This document shows, one piece after another, positions 35,312 to 44,462 of a stretch of DNA of 64,000 nucleotides. Numbering within the stretch: position 1 is the first letter of the stretch; every line of letters starts with the position of its first letter. Source of the stretch: Clostridium guangxiense (lineage in GTDB: Bacteria > Bacillota > Clostridia > Clostridiales > Clostridiaceae); assembly GCF_021043395.1 (NCBI RefSeq), contig NZ_JAJNKE010000001.1, positions 62,001-126,000 of the forward strand, written 5' to 3'. Under the pieces are notes generated by a model. It was not told the DNA's origin. It saw nothing but the letters and a program-made list of their open reading frames with translations, and searched no databases. Position numbers and translations under genes: made by a program.

Positions 35312-36811
35312 TTATAAACTATCTCTAATCTTTATAAGCTCTGTAAATGTAGTTTGACCATTTTTTACGAGTTCTGCAGCACTATCCTCAATTAACTTCA
35401 TACCTTTGTTTAAAAAATAATTTTTTAGTTCTGATGAATCTCTATTTTTATAAATTATCTCTTTACTTTCATCGTCAAGTATCATAATCTCAAAGATTGC
35501 CTTTCTTCCAGAATACCCTGTAAAATTACACTTTGAACATCCTTTTCCATTATAAAGTTTGTCTCCAGCTTTTAGGTTTAATATGTCTTTTTCATACTTA
35601 CTTGGTTCATACTCATATCTACAATTAGGGCATATTTTTCTTATTAATCTTTGAGATATTACACCGTTAAGTGCATCTCCAATTAAATATTTTTCTACTT
35701 TCATATCGTTTAATCTTGAAACTGCCGAAAATGTATCATTGGTATGCAGCGTACTTAATACAAGATGTCCTGTTATGGCTGCCCTTATAGCTATTTCAGC
35801 GGTTTCCTCATCTCTTATTTCCCCAACCATTATTACGTCAGGATCTTGCCTTAACACATTTTTTAAGCAATTAGCAAAAGTTAAACTTGATTTCTCATTT
35901 ACATTTATTTGATTTACTCTATCCAGTAATATTTCAACAGGATCTTCAATAGTAATTATGTTTTTTTCAATATTATTTAATTTTTTTATCATGGAATAAA
36001 GAGTAGTAGTTTTTCCACTTCCAGTAGGTCCGCAAAGAAGAGTTATACCATGAGATTTTTTGAGCAATTTTATAATTTGCTCACTTTTATTTTCAGTAAT
36101 TTCTTCAAATGTAAAAAAGGATTGGTTTTTATATAATATTCTTATAACAAGTTTTTCACCAAATAAAGTAGGCATTGATGATACTCTAAAATCATAACTT
36201 TTTTCTTTACTTTTATACTCAATTCTTCCATCTTGAGGTAGCTTTTTTATAGCAATATTCATCTTTGCCATTATTTTAAGCCTTATAAGAACAGCTTCAT
36301 ATGCCTCTGTAGGAATTTCCATAAGCTCATTTAAAATTCCATCCACCCTAATTCTTATACGAACAATATTTTCAAATGGTTCCAGGTGTATATCACTAGC
36401 TGATCTTGTTAAAGCTAAGTTAATTATTGAATCCGCAAGCCTAACAGCTGGCACATAATTCTCTTCACTGCTTTCATAAACTATTTTGTTGCTTTTTAAA
36501 GTTTTTTCAGTTTCAATGTCTTTTATAGCTTTTTCACCAGATTTAATGCTTGCATACAAGTTTATATAATTTTTTATTTGATTTTCTTTGCCTTTAAATA
36601 TTATGAGTTCTTTTTTAAATATAAATTTCAAATCTTTAATTGTATTTAAAGATAATTCTTTATATGTTGCTATATATACACTTTTATTTTCAAAGTAAAA
36701 TGGGAAAATTTCATGTTTACATATAGCATCCATATCTATGTTATTGAAATTATTTTTACTAATTTCATATTCGTCTAAATCCACTTCCTCTAAGGAATTA
36801 CAGTCATCCAT
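35312..36811 (-). CDS. pilB: Type IV pilus extension ATPase PilB / GspE
   Basis: Hexameric ATPase that powers pilin polymerisation. The 499-residue product has an N-terminal MshEN-like region (residues 1-120), then Walker A LLCGPTGSGKTTTLYSM, Asp-box region IEDPVEI, Walker B DVIMVGEIRDEETAEIAIRAA, His box TGHLVLSTLHTNDT, and a tetracysteine zinc site CPNC..GCSKC. All ATPase motifs are intact. A separate retraction ATPase (PilT) is absent from the cluster. It is the first gene of the pil operon, with AAAGGAG before the ATG. Confidence 0.95.
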   Translation of the reverse strand: MDDCNSLEEVDLDEYEISKNNFNNIDMDAICKHEIFPFYFENKSVYIATYKELSLNTIKDLKFIFKKELIIFKGKENQIKNYINLYASIKSGEKAIKDIETEKTLKSNKIVYESSEENYVPAVRLADSIINLALTRSASDIHLEPFENIVRIRIRVDGILNELMEIPTEAYEAVLIRLKIMAKMNIAIKKLPQDGRIEYKSKEKSYDFRVSSMPTLFGEKLVIRILYKNQSFFTFEEITENKSEQIIKLLKKSHGITLLCGPTGSGKTTTLYSMIKKLNNIEKNIITIEDPVEILLDRVNQINVNEKSSLTFANCLKNVLRQDPDVIMVGEIRDEETAEIAIRAAITGHLVLSTLHTNDTFSAVSRLNDMKVEKYLIGDALNGVISQRLIRKICPNCRYEYEPSKYEKDILNLKAGDKLYNGKGCSKCNFTGYSGRKAIFEIMILDDESKEIIYKNRDSSELKNYFLNKGMKLIEDSAAELVKNGQTTFTELIKIRDSL

Positions 36812-36935
36812 ATATTACTCCTTTACAAATAACATTTTTATATATTATTTACATTATTGTATTTTTTAAACTTTAAGCCAAAATATTTCTTAACAATTGC
36901 CCTTTAAAGATTCTGTGTAGTTTTACTATATACTG

Positions 36936-36965
36936 TTGAGTAGATAGATCTACAAATGGTATACT
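36936..36965 (+). promoter_or_regulatory. Sigma-A-type promoter of rqcH
   Basis: TTGAGT (36936-36941) and TATACT (36960-36965) are separated by 18 bases, 40 bases before the rqcH start. The spacing and near-consensus boxes support a housekeeping promoter facing away from pilB. Confidence 0.65.
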
Positions 36966-37004
36966 ATAGATAGAGAGCAACTGAATTGAAAGGAATTGAT
37001 ATAT

Positions 37005-38732
37005 ATGGCACTTGACGGAATATACTTACATGCAATATTAAATGAGTTAAGAAATAAACTTATAAATGGTAGAATAACTAAAATAAATCAGCCTGAAAAG
37101 GATGAAATAAATTTAACGATTAGGACCACTTCTTTAAGTAATGTAAAATTACTTATTAGTGCTAGTTCCTCATATCCTAAAATACATATTACAAATTTAA
37201 ATAAGACCAACCCTATAAAGGCACCAATGTTCTGTATGGTATTAAGAAAGCATATTATGAATTCTAGAATAGTAAATATTGAACAACTTGGAACTGATAG
37301 AATACTAATCATAAATGTTGAAAGTGTTGATGAATTAGGATTTAACAGCATATATCAATTATTTATAGAAATAATGGGCAGGCACAGTAATATTACTCTT
37401 ATAAGACAAAGAGACAATACTATAATGGACAGTATAAAACATCTAACTTTAGATATAAATAGGTATAGAACATTGCTTCCAGGCTTAAAATTTACATATC
37501 CACCTGAAAGCACAAAACTAAATCCATTAAATTTCTCATTTGAAGATTTTGAAAAGTTTATTTTAGATAAAAATATAAATAAAAGCGAAAAAATGTTTTC
37601 TAGCTTGTTTACAGGTGTAAGTTCTACTCTTTCAAAAGAACTTTATTTTAATACCAAGGACATTATGTCTAATAATGAACTTTATATTTACTTAAGTAAA
37701 TTTTTCTTAAATATTAAAAATAACAATTTCAATTTTTCACTATATTCATACAACAAATCAGTAAAGGATTTTTACTGCATAAAACTCCTTTATTTAAATG
37801 AAATGGATGAAAAAGTTTATGATTCTCCTTCTGAGCTTTTAGATGATTTCTATGCAGAAAAAGATAAAATAGACAGACTTAACAACAAGAGTTCAGATTT
37901 ACAAAAAATAATAAAGAACAATATTGAAAGATGCATAAAAAAAGATGAGATTTATAATAAGAAATTAAAAGAATGTGATAATAAAGATATATTTAGAATA
38001 TATGGCGAACTACTAACCTCAAATATATACTCAATAAAAAAAGGTGACAAAGTTATAAATGTTTTAAATTATTACAGCGAAAATAGTGAATGCGTAGATA
38101 TAAAGCTGGATAAAAACAAGACTCCTTCTGAAAATATTCAAGCTTATTTTAAAAAATACAATAAGCTTAAAAAAACAGAAGAAAATGCACTTATTCAAAT
38201 AGAAAATAATAATAATGAACTTGAATATTTACAGTCAGTACTTACCAATATAGAGAATAGTGAAACTTATGCAGAAATAGAAGAAATAAAACAAGAACTC
38301 ATTGAAACTGGATATATAAAGTTCTCAAAGAAAAATAAAGTAAGAAAAAGTAAGACTTCAAAACCTATGCATATAAAATCAAAGGATAATATAGATATAT
38401 ACATAGGCAGAAACAATTATCAAAATGATTATTTAACTTTAAAGTTTGCAGACAAAAGAGATATATGGCTTCATACTAAAAATATACCTGGTTCACATGT
38501 TATAATTAAAAATTATGGTTCGGTGCCAGATAGCACTCTTGAGGAAGCTGCATCCTTAGCCGCCTTTTACAGTAAAGCAAAAGAATCTTTAAATGTTGCA
38601 GTTGATTATACAGAGGTTAAGAATGTAAAAAAACCTTCTGGTGCAAAACCTGGAATGGTCATATACTATACAAATAAAACAATATATATAAATCCCAAAG
38701 CACCAAAAGACAGAGTAGAGAGTACAGAGTAG
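37005..38732 (+). CDS. rqcH: Ribosome quality control protein RqcH (NFACT family)
   Basis: RqcH binds stalled 50S subunits and adds C-terminal alanine tails to nascent chains; older annotations call it fibronectin-binding protein. The 575-residue product has an NFACT-N domain (MALDGIYLHAILNELRNKLINGRITKINQPEKDEI, later MGRHSNITLI and TLDINRYRTLLPGLKFTYPP), a coiled coil (about residues 275-430) and NFACT-R with DIWLHTKNIPGSHVIIK. The ATG at 37005 follows AAAGGAATT. The last residues (DRVESTE) and stop codon lie inside the palindromic repeat at 38708, so the native C-terminus seems to have been replaced. Confidence 0.93.
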   Translation: MALDGIYLHAILNELRNKLINGRITKINQPEKDEINLTIRTTSLSNVKLLISASSSYPKIHITNLNKTNPIKAPMFCMVLRKHIMNSRIVNIEQLGTDRILIINVESVDELGFNSIYQLFIEIMGRHSNITLIRQRDNTIMDSIKHLTLDINRYRTLLPGLKFTYPPESTKLNPLNFSFEDFEKFILDKNINKSEKMFSSLFTGVSSTLSKELYFNTKDIMSNNELYIYLSKFFLNIKNNNFNFSLYSYNKSVKDFYCIKLLYLNEMDEKVYDSPSELLDDFYAEKDKIDRLNNKSSDLQKIIKNNIERCIKKDEIYNKKLKECDNKDIFRIYGELLTSNIYSIKKGDKVINVLNYYSENSECVDIKLDKNKTPSENIQAYFKKYNKLKKTEENALIQIENNNNELEYLQSVLTNIENSETYAEIEEIKQELIETGYIKFSKKNKVRKSKTSKPMHIKSKDNIDIYIGRNNYQNDYLTLKFADKRDIWLHTKNIPGSHVIIKNYGSVPDSTLEEAASLAAFYSKAKESLNVAVDYTEVKNVKKPSGAKPGMVIYYTNKTIYINPKAPKDRVESTE

Positions 38733-38870
38733 AGAGTACAGTTAATGTAAATTTATTCTTTTTACATCAAATAAAACGAAGCAGCTGTTGTACTTACATA
38801 GTGCACCAGCTACTTTCAAACTCAAAATTTTCTGTGACAACAGAAATTATCCTTCACTCTACTCTTTTTC
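38708..38870. repeat. Dispersed palindromic element, copy B (rqcH/uraA junction)
   Basis: Left arm GACAGAGTAGAGAGTACAGAGTAG and right arm CTTCACTCTACTCTTT are made of GAGTA units in opposite orientation. Inner ends are GTTAATGTAAATTTATTC on the left and AACAGAAATTATCC on the right, related to those of copies A, C and D. It fills the 126 bases between the convergent rqcH and uraA stops, overlaps the last codons of both genes, and probably also terminates both transcripts. Confidence 0.7.
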
Positions 38871-40136
38871 CGAAAGACTCTTCTGAGGCAATATTAAATT
38901 AAGTATAATTCCAACTATTGTTGCAAGAGCAACCCCAGCTATTTCTACGTCAGAACCATTAAATTTAAATTTAATTGATGCTCCACCTACTCCTAAAACT
39001 ATTATTACAGAAGTTATAAGTAAATTTCTTTTCTGTGAGAAATCTATTTTATCTTCTACAAAAATTCTATATCCTGAAGATGCTATTATTCCAAAGAGAA
39101 GTATGCTTACCCCACCCATTACAGGAAAAGGCATATTTGCTATTAAAACTGCTACAGGTCCAATAAATGAAAGTATTATGGCAATTACAGCGGCAATACC
39201 TATTACCCAAACACTATAAACTCTTGTTATAGCCATAACACCTATATTTTCTCCATAAGTTGTATTTGGAGGACCTCCAACAAGTCCTGCAAAAATTGTA
39301 GCAACTCCATCTCCTAAAATAGATCTATGAAGTCCTGGATCTTTTGTAAAATCTCTTCCAACTACATTGTTAGTTACATAAATATGTCCAATATGTTCTG
39401 CTATTGTAACAAACGAAACCGGTGCCATTATAATCATTGCATTTAAATTAAATTTTGGTGTTATAAAAGGTGGAAGTTGAAATAATTTTGCGCTTAAGAT
39501 ACTATGTATTGTTTTATCTGGTACTACTCCAAGACACAAGGCAACTATGTAACCACATATCATAGCAATAAGTATTGGAATTACTCCTAAAAAGCCTTTA
39601 AAATACATTGTACCAATAATTCCAACTGCAAGAGTTATTACTGCTACTGTTATCCATGCCCATCTTGGAACACTTTGAGATATAGCATAGGAAGGATTTA
39701 ATCCAGCCCAGTTTATAGCATTTCCAGCAAGGCTTAATCCAATTACTATTACTACTGAACCAACTACAACAGGAGATAGTATTCTATTTAGCCAATCACT
39801 TCCTGTAAATCTTATTATTGTTGCAACCAATATGTATACTAGACCTGCACAAATAACTCCAGAAAGCATTGAATTTGCCCCATAATTTTTAGAGGCAACA
39901 ATCATAGGTCCTATAAATGCAAAAGAAGAACCTATATAAGCAGGAAGTTTTGCTTTAGTGCATAAAATATACAAAAGTGTACCAACTCCACTGCAAAATA
40001 AACCAATAGCCGGACTCATTCCTGTAAGAATAGGAACCAAAATAGTAGCACCAACCATAGCAAATAAATGTTGAAAACTAAGAGGTATTGTCTTAAGAAG
40101 CGGCATTTTCTCTTCTACATCCACATATTTTTTCAT
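38859..40136 (-). CDS. uraA: Uracil permease (NCS2 family)
   Basis: Uracil:proton symporter in the membrane. The 425-residue product has about 12-14 hydrophobic helices and the family stretches PLSFQHLFAMVGATILVP, GTLLYILCTKAKLPAYIGSSFAFI, SVVIVIGLSLAGNAI, the ion/substrate region PVSFVTIAEHIGHI, and GGPPNTTYGENIGVMAITRVYS. It follows pyrR by 26 bases and so falls under the PyrR attenuator, as with pyrP in Bacillus. Its 3' end lies against the palindromic repeat. The start has GGAGGA upstream. Confidence 0.96.
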   Translation of the reverse strand: MKKYVDVEEKMPLLKTIPLSFQHLFAMVGATILVPILTGMSPAIGLFCSGVGTLLYILCTKAKLPAYIGSSFAFIGPMIVASKNYGANSMLSGVICAGLVYILVATIIRFTGSDWLNRILSPVVVGSVVIVIGLSLAGNAINWAGLNPSYAISQSVPRWAWITVAVITLAVGIIGTMYFKGFLGVIPILIAMICGYIVALCLGVVPDKTIHSILSAKLFQLPPFITPKFNLNAMIIMAPVSFVTIAEHIGHIYVTNNVVGRDFTKDPGLHRSILGDGVATIFAGLVGGPPNTTYGENIGVMAITRVYSVWVIGIAAVIAIILSFIGPVAVLIANMPFPVMGGVSILLFGIIASSGYRIFVEDKIDFSQKRNLLITSVIIVLGVGGASIKFKFNGSDVEIAGVALATIVGIILNLILPQKSLSEKE

Positions 40137-40162
40137 AAATTTCCTCCATCAAATATTTTATT

Positions 40163-40699
40163 TTAAGCTTCGTAAATACTTACGGAATCATTTCCATCCA
40201 ACTCTGAAACTTTAACAGATACCATTTCAGTTTTTGATGTAGGAACATTTTTCCCTACATAATCTGCTCTTATTGGAAGTTCTCTGTGTCCTCTATCAAT
40301 CAATACAGCAAGTTGTATCATACCAGGCCTTCCCGAATGTATAATTGCTTCAATTGCAGCTCTAACTGTTCTGCCTGTATATAGAACATCATCAACCAAA
40401 ATTATTATCTTATCTTTTACGTCAATTTCTATATTATTGCTTTTTATTGAGGTTTGCTCATCTAAACTTATTAAATCATCTCTGAATAAAGTTATATCTA
40501 CGCTTGCTACAGTAACCTTTTTGCCTTCAATACTTTCAATAATATCTGCTATTCTGTTTGCAATTGGAACTCCTCTTCTTTTGATTCCTAGTAGTATTAT
40601 GTTCTCTATTCCCTTATTTTTTTCTATTATTTCGTGTGAGATTCTGGTAAGAGTTCTTTTCATAGCTTTTTCATCTAAAAGCACAGCCTTTAATAACAT
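40163..40699 (-). CDS. pyrR: Bifunctional pyr operon regulator / uracil phosphoribosyltransferase PyrR
   Basis: RNA-binding attenuation protein that senses UMP and PRPP. The 178-residue product has the PRPP-binding loop [18 protein letters not shown], the [13 protein letters not shown] segment and [20 protein letters not shown], all typical. The start at 40699 has CAGGAGGTG about six bases upstream; the open frame back to 40768 crosses the leader terminator and is rejected. PyrR would bind the leader RNA at about 40789-40808 and promote termination when pyrimidines are plentiful. Confidence 0.97.
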   Translation of the reverse strand: MLLKAVLLDEKAMKRTLTRISHEIIEKNKGIENIILLGIKRRGVPIANRIADIIESIEGKKVTVASVDITLFRDDLISLDEQTSIKSNNIEIDVKDKIIILVDDVLYTGRTVRAAIEAIIHSGRPGMIQLAVLIDRGHRELPIRADYVGKNVPTSKTEMVSVKVSELDGNDSVSIYEA

Positions 40700-40732
40700 A
40701 CTAAAGCACCTCCTGTAAAATATAATTTGCAT

Positions 40733-40763
40733 AAAAAAAACCCAACCATAGTAAGGTAGGGTT
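40733..40763 (-). terminator. Leader terminator (attenuator) of pyrR-uraA
   Basis: On the minus strand AAACCCTACC pairs with GGTTGGGTTT with one mismatch and is followed by eight T residues, about 35 bases before the pyrR start. The loop-side TACCTTAC can instead pair with GTAAGGTA just upstream (about 40785-40797), giving an alternative antiterminator. Confidence 0.9.
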
Positions 40764-40784
40764 TGCATTCTTAAAATCCATTAT

Positions 40785-40808
40785 TGTACCTTACGACCTC
40801 ACAGGATC
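40785..40808 (-). promoter_or_regulatory. PyrR RNA-binding site / antitermination switch
   Basis: The minus strand reads GATCCTGTGAGGTCGTAAGG, an excellent match to the PyrR binding loop (consensus near TCCNGNGAGGYT). PyrR binding would stabilise this anti-antiterminator and free the terminator at 40733-40763, lowering pyrR-uraA expression when UMP is high. Confidence 0.92.
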
Positions 40809-40842
40809 ATTTAAAGGAAATAAATCAACATTTTTTATATTA

Positions 40843-41754
40843 TCACATATTACTTATTATTTCAATTACCTTTTTAAAATATTCCGGAAGTTCACTGTCA
40901 AATTCCATATATTTATTTGTCAATGGATGTATAAAACCAAGTTTTTTGGCATGAAGCAGCTGCCCATTAAGCTTAAATTTTTGTTTACTATATCCATAAA
41001 TAGGATCTCCAACAATAGGATGACCCATATACGCCATATGAACTCGTATTTGATGTGTCCTTCCTGTTTCAAGCTTGCATTCTATAAGCGTATTATTTTT
41101 ATATCTATTAAGAACTTTATAGTGTGTAACCGCTCTTCTTCCATTCTTGACCACTGCCATCTTTATTCTTTGATTTGGATGTCTTCCAAGAGGTTTATCT
41201 ATAGTACCAGTATCCTCCTTAATAACACCTTCCACAAGCGCATTGTAAATTCTATTCATAGAGTGCTCTTTAAGCTGCTCTGCTAGCTTTTTATGAGCCA
41301 TATCATTTTTTGCAACAACTAATATTCCTGATGTATCTTTATCTATTCTGTGAACTATTCCAGGCCTTAATATACCATTTATACCTGATAAATCAGTACA
41401 GTGATATAAAAGTGCATTTACTAATGTGCCTGTGTAATTTCCAGGCGCCGGATGAACTACCATTCCCTGCGGCTTATTAACTACAATTACATCACTATCC
41501 TCATATATTATGTCAATAGGAATATTTTCAGGTTCTACATTAAGCTTTTCATTTTCTGGAATTTCAACTTCAATTTCATCATTCAATCTTAATTTATAGC
41601 TGCCCTTCTTTATGCCTCCACAAACTGATGCTTTTCCACTTCTAATTAGATTTTGGATGTATGATCTTGATTTATCTTTAATATTTTCTGAAAGATAGAC
41701 ATCAAGTCTTAAATCTTCACTATAAGAATCTACTACAAATTTAAGCATATTCAT
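40843..41754 (-). CDS. RluD-family 23S rRNA/tRNA pseudouridine synthase
   Basis: Converts uridine to pseudouridine in RNA, probably 23S rRNA. The 303-residue product has an S4 domain (LRLDVYLSENIKDKSRSYIQNLIRSGKASV), then the synthase domain with IDIIYEDSDVIVVNKPQGMVVHP and the catalytic Asp in GIVHRIDKDTSGILVVAK, and RTHQIRVHMAYMGHPIVGDPIYG. The start overlaps the lspA stop (ATGA). The equivalent gene, ylyB, lies between lspA and pyrR in Bacillus, as here. Exact target uridine cannot be told from sequence. Confidence 0.95.
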   Translation of the reverse strand: MNMLKFVVDSYSEDLRLDVYLSENIKDKSRSYIQNLIRSGKASVCGGIKKGSYKLRLNDEIEVEIPENEKLNVEPENIPIDIIYEDSDVIVVNKPQGMVVHPAPGNYTGTLVNALLYHCTDLSGINGILRPGIVHRIDKDTSGILVVAKNDMAHKKLAEQLKEHSMNRIYNALVEGVIKEDTGTIDKPLGRHPNQRIKMAVVKNGRRAVTHYKVLNRYKNNTLIECKLETGRTHQIRVHMAYMGHPIVGDPIYGYSKQKFKLNGQLLHAKKLGFIHPLTNKYMEFDSELPEYFKKVIEIISNM

Positions 41755-42203
41755 TTCTTTTTATCATCCCTAAGCATACATATTAAAAGCAAAAAAGTTC
41801 CTACAACAACACATACATCGGCAATATTAAATACCGGAAAATAATACACGTCTTTATAGTGAAATAGAATAAAATCAACTACATGCTTATAGATAGTTCT
41901 ATCCACTAAATTTCCAAGTGCTCCTGCAATTATTATACTTAACGCCATTGTCATAAATTTGTTTTTAGATCTATATTTTATAAGATAAAACACTACTCCA
42001 CATAATATTACAAATGTAAATACTATTAAAAATATAGTTTTACCAGTAAATATATTCCATGCTGCGCCCTTATTTTCAACATAGGTTAAACTGAAAAATC
42101 CTTTTATTATAACCATTTCATTTGAATCTTTTAGCGAACTCACAGCCCATAGTTTTGTAACTCTATCTAATAAAAATCCTATTATTATTACTACTAACTC
42201 CAT
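41751..42203 (-). CDS. lspA: Lipoprotein signal peptidase (signal peptidase II)
   Basis: Aspartic membrane protease that removes the signal peptide of prolipoproteins. The 150-residue product has four membrane helices, NKGAAWNIF after the first helix, and both catalytic Asp motifs: GNLVDRTIYKHVVDFI and VFNIADVCVVVG. The product is complete. It is coupled to the downstream rluD-like gene by ATGA and lies 42 bases after the TraR/DksA-type gene. Confidence 0.96.
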   Translation of the reverse strand: MELVVIIIGFLLDRVTKLWAVSSLKDSNEMVIIKGFFSLTYVENKGAAWNIFTGKTIFLIVFTFVILCGVVFYLIKYRSKNKFMTMALSIIIAGALGNLVDRTIYKHVVDFILFHYKDVYYFPVFNIADVCVVVGTFLLLICMLRDDKKK

Positions 42204-42245
42204 TAATTTCCCCCTTAAAAAGTGAAACTTGAGAATAAACTAATG

Positions 42246-42851
42246 TCAATCTGGGAGCTGATCTTTGTATTGAGCATTGCTTACTTTATCCATAAAATCA
42301 ACATATTCATCATCATCAATAAAATCATCCATAGTATTAGGACGTTTATCAAAATTTTGTACAGCATCATAGCTATCCTCTAAATCAAAACCTGTTTTAC
42401 TACTATATCTCCTGAATCCAGTGCTAAAAGGATATCCCAAAACTTCTTCCTCAACAGGTCTATTCTCACCTGGCCTAGGTTTTATGCTTGATATCTTTGT
42501 TTGACACTCTACACAATTTTCAGCATAAGGTAAAAATTCAAGTCTTTCCTCACTTATTTTTTTGCCACAATTTTTACATATTCCATAACTTCCATCCTGT
42601 ATTCTATTGATAGCTGCATCTATTTTTTCTAATATAGTAGTTTCGTTTTCTCTAAATGCCATTCCTCTTTCTATATCACTTATTTCCGTTGCTAAATCTG
42701 AAGGATGGTTATCGTAAAATGATAATTCAGAGGCTATTTCACTTTTAGAATCAATTGTTTCGTTTTTTCTCATATTTTCGAGCAAATCATTAACCTTTTT
42801 TTTCTCATTTATAAGTTTTTTTTCATAATAATCAAGTTTATTTTTTTCCAT
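42246..42851 (-). CDS. TraR/DksA-type zinc-finger protein (YteA/YlyA-like)
   Basis: About 201 residues: a long N-terminal coiled-coil (LDYYEKKLINEKKKVNDLLENMRKNE), the ELSFYDNHPSDLATEISDIERGM segment typical of the YteA group, then a C4 zinc finger ICKNCGKK...CVEC. The acidic tail (TMDDFIDDDEYVDFMDKV) is family-typical. DksA-type proteins reach the RNA polymerase secondary channel; a sporulation role for YteA-like members is suggested but not settled. It occupies the ylyA position next to lspA as in Bacillus. The ATG at 42851 has GGAGGA eleven bases before it. Confidence 0.88.
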   Translation of the reverse strand: MEKNKLDYYEKKLINEKKKVNDLLENMRKNETIDSKSEIASELSFYDNHPSDLATEISDIERGMAFRENETTILEKIDAAINRIQDGSYGICKNCGKKISEERLEFLPYAENCVECQTKISSIKPRPGENRPVEEEVLGYPFSTGFRRYSSKTGFDLEDSYDAVQNFDKRPNTMDDFIDDDEYVDFMDKVSNAQYKDQLPD

Positions 42852-42943
42852 AATAATTCTATTCCTCCAATACCTAAAATTTAATGTGTACGAAGTCTTT
42901 AGAATTATTATTTCAAAAAACAAATAATATTATAACTTTAAAT

Positions 42944-43636
42944 TTATATTAAATTAATCATATTTTCCAAAATGACAGTAGAACTTTTTATTGCAATAGG
43001 TTTAAATTTTTCATAATCCATGCTAGCACCATTATTAGCATTATCTGAAATCGACCTTATAACAACGAAAGGTATCTTATTAAGATAAGCGGTATGTGCA
43101 ATACTTCCACCTTCCATTTCACATGCCATAGCACCAAATTCTTTTTCAAGCCATCTTATTTTATCAACATCAGCAATAAATTGATCTCCTGAAACAATTC
43201 TACCTACAAAAACATTATAATCCTTAAAATTTTTGCAAGCTTCCTTAGCCTTTTCTACTAATGCTTTATCACATTTAAAATCGAAAGTATCCATTCTTGG
43301 TACTTGCCCATGTTTATCTCCAAAAGCTGTGGTATCCATATCATGTTCAACTAAGTTATTAGCTATCACTATATCACCAGGATATACATTTTTTCCTATT
43401 CCTCCAGCAACTCCAACATTTATAACACAATCAACTTTAAAATCATCTGCAAGTATTTGAGTACATATTGAAGCATTTACTTTTCCTATACCGCATCTTA
43501 CTATTACCACATTTTTATTATTTATTTTGCCAAAATTAAATATCATCCCTGCTTTATCTTCAGTTTTTTCTAGTTCTATTTTTTTTAAAAGAAGCTCTAG
43601 TTCTTCATCCATTGCCCCTATAATTCCAATATTCAT
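42944..43636 (-). CDS. mtnN: 5'-methylthioadenosine/S-adenosylhomocysteine nucleosidase
   Basis: Hydrolyses MTA and SAH to adenine and the thiopentose in the methyl cycle and AI-2 route. The 230-residue product shows IGIIGAMDEELELLLKKI, VIVRCGIGKVNASICTQIL, INVGVAGGIGKNVYPGDIVIANNLVEHDMDTTAFG and the catalytic region ACEMEGGSIAHTAYLNKIPFVVIRSISDNANN with Glu and Asp intact. A luxS gene is not nearby. It lies 92 bases before the TraR/DksA gene on the same strand. Confidence 0.96.
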   Translation of the reverse strand: MNIGIIGAMDEELELLLKKIELEKTEDKAGMIFNFGKINNKNVVIVRCGIGKVNASICTQILADDFKVDCVINVGVAGGIGKNVYPGDIVIANNLVEHDMDTTAFGDKHGQVPRMDTFDFKCDKALVEKAKEACKNFKDYNVFVGRIVSGDQFIADVDKIRWLEKEFGAMACEMEGGSIAHTAYLNKIPFVVIRSISDNANNGASMDYEKFKPIAIKSSTVILENMINLI

Positions 43637-43720
43637 TTTATTACCTCCGCAAATTTTTTAATCAAGGCTTTGCTTTAATTTTAACACCTATTTAAAACAT
43701 ATCCTTAATCAAAATAATGA

Positions 43721-43758
43721 ACTGCATCAAAATAATACAATTCAAATTTTGATACAGT
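43721..43758 (-). terminator. Probable terminator of divIVA
   Basis: ACTGCATCAAAAT (43721-43733) pairs with ATTTTGATACAGT (43746-43758), 13 bases with one G-U wobble on the minus strand. It lies about 39 bases after the divIVA stop, followed by a modest AT-rich stretch but no long T-run. Confidence 0.5.
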
Positions 43759-43796
43759 CCTTTTACTTTTATTAAAGTTAAAGCTTTAAACTGTTT

Positions 43797-44426
43797 CTAT
43801 TTTACAAAAAAACTCTTTATTTCATTTAAGTCATTTGTAAAGCTTTCTTCACTTTCACTTAAAGCCTTAGCTTCCTCTTTAATAATTTGTTCCTTATCAT
43901 TCTTTTCTATTTCTTTTGCATTTATAGCTTCTTCATCCTTTAAAGTAGCGATGCTATAATTTTTATCAAATTCATTTTCAAGAGAATTAAACATATCCAT
44001 TTGTGCATTTATAAAAGTTCTATACTTTGATCTAAATTTTACAAATTCCTGCTTTATTTTATCATAATCCTCGTTAATTTTAACAACGTCCTCATTTGCC
44101 TTATCAATTATTTTTTGTGCAGAATCATTTGCATTCCTAACCATAAGTTCTGCTTCTTTTTTTGCAGACTGCTTTGCCTGTTCCGCCGCATTTTGTGCTA
44201 AAACAAGAGTATTTTGTATAGTCTCTTCAATATGCGCATAATGCTCTAACTTTTCTTTAAGAATAACATTTTTTTCCTTAAGATTAGAATTTTCTTTATA
44301 CAATTCCTCATAACTATCAGCAATTTGATTCAAAAATTCATCCACTTCATCTGGATCAAAGCCTCTTAAAGTTTTTTTAAATTCCTTGCTAGTTATATCC
44401 ATAGCAGTAAGCCTATCGCTGCTCAT
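43797..44426 (-). CDS. divIVA: Cell division / polarity protein DivIVA
   Basis: Coiled-coil scaffold that binds curved membranes at septum and poles. The 209-residue product begins with LTAMDITSKEFKKTLRGFDPDEVDEFLNQIADSYEEL, the membrane-binding N-domain, followed by a long coiled coil through about residue 150 (LKEKNVILKEKLEHY, AAEQAKQSAKKEAELMV) and a short acidic tail. It lies 36 bases after yggT in the sepF-yggT-divIVA order, as in other Firmicutes; an S4-domain ylmH gene usual between yggT and divIVA is absent. Confidence 0.95.
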   Translation of the reverse strand: MSSDRLTAMDITSKEFKKTLRGFDPDEVDEFLNQIADSYEELYKENSNLKEKNVILKEKLEHYAHIEETIQNTLVLAQNAAEQAKQSAKKEAELMVRNANDSAQKIIDKANEDVVKINEDYDKIKQEFVKFRSKYRTFINAQMDMFNSLENEFDKNYSIATLKDEEAINAKEIEKNDKEQIIKEEAKALSESEESFTNDLNEIKSFFVK

Positions 44427-44462
44427 TTTATCACCTCAATCTCATAAGTTTTTCTCTAAAAA

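Noticed and set aside
40700-40768. N-terminal extension of pyrR
   Set aside because: The extension crosses the leader terminator and has no ribosome site; the ATG at 40699 has AGGAGG.
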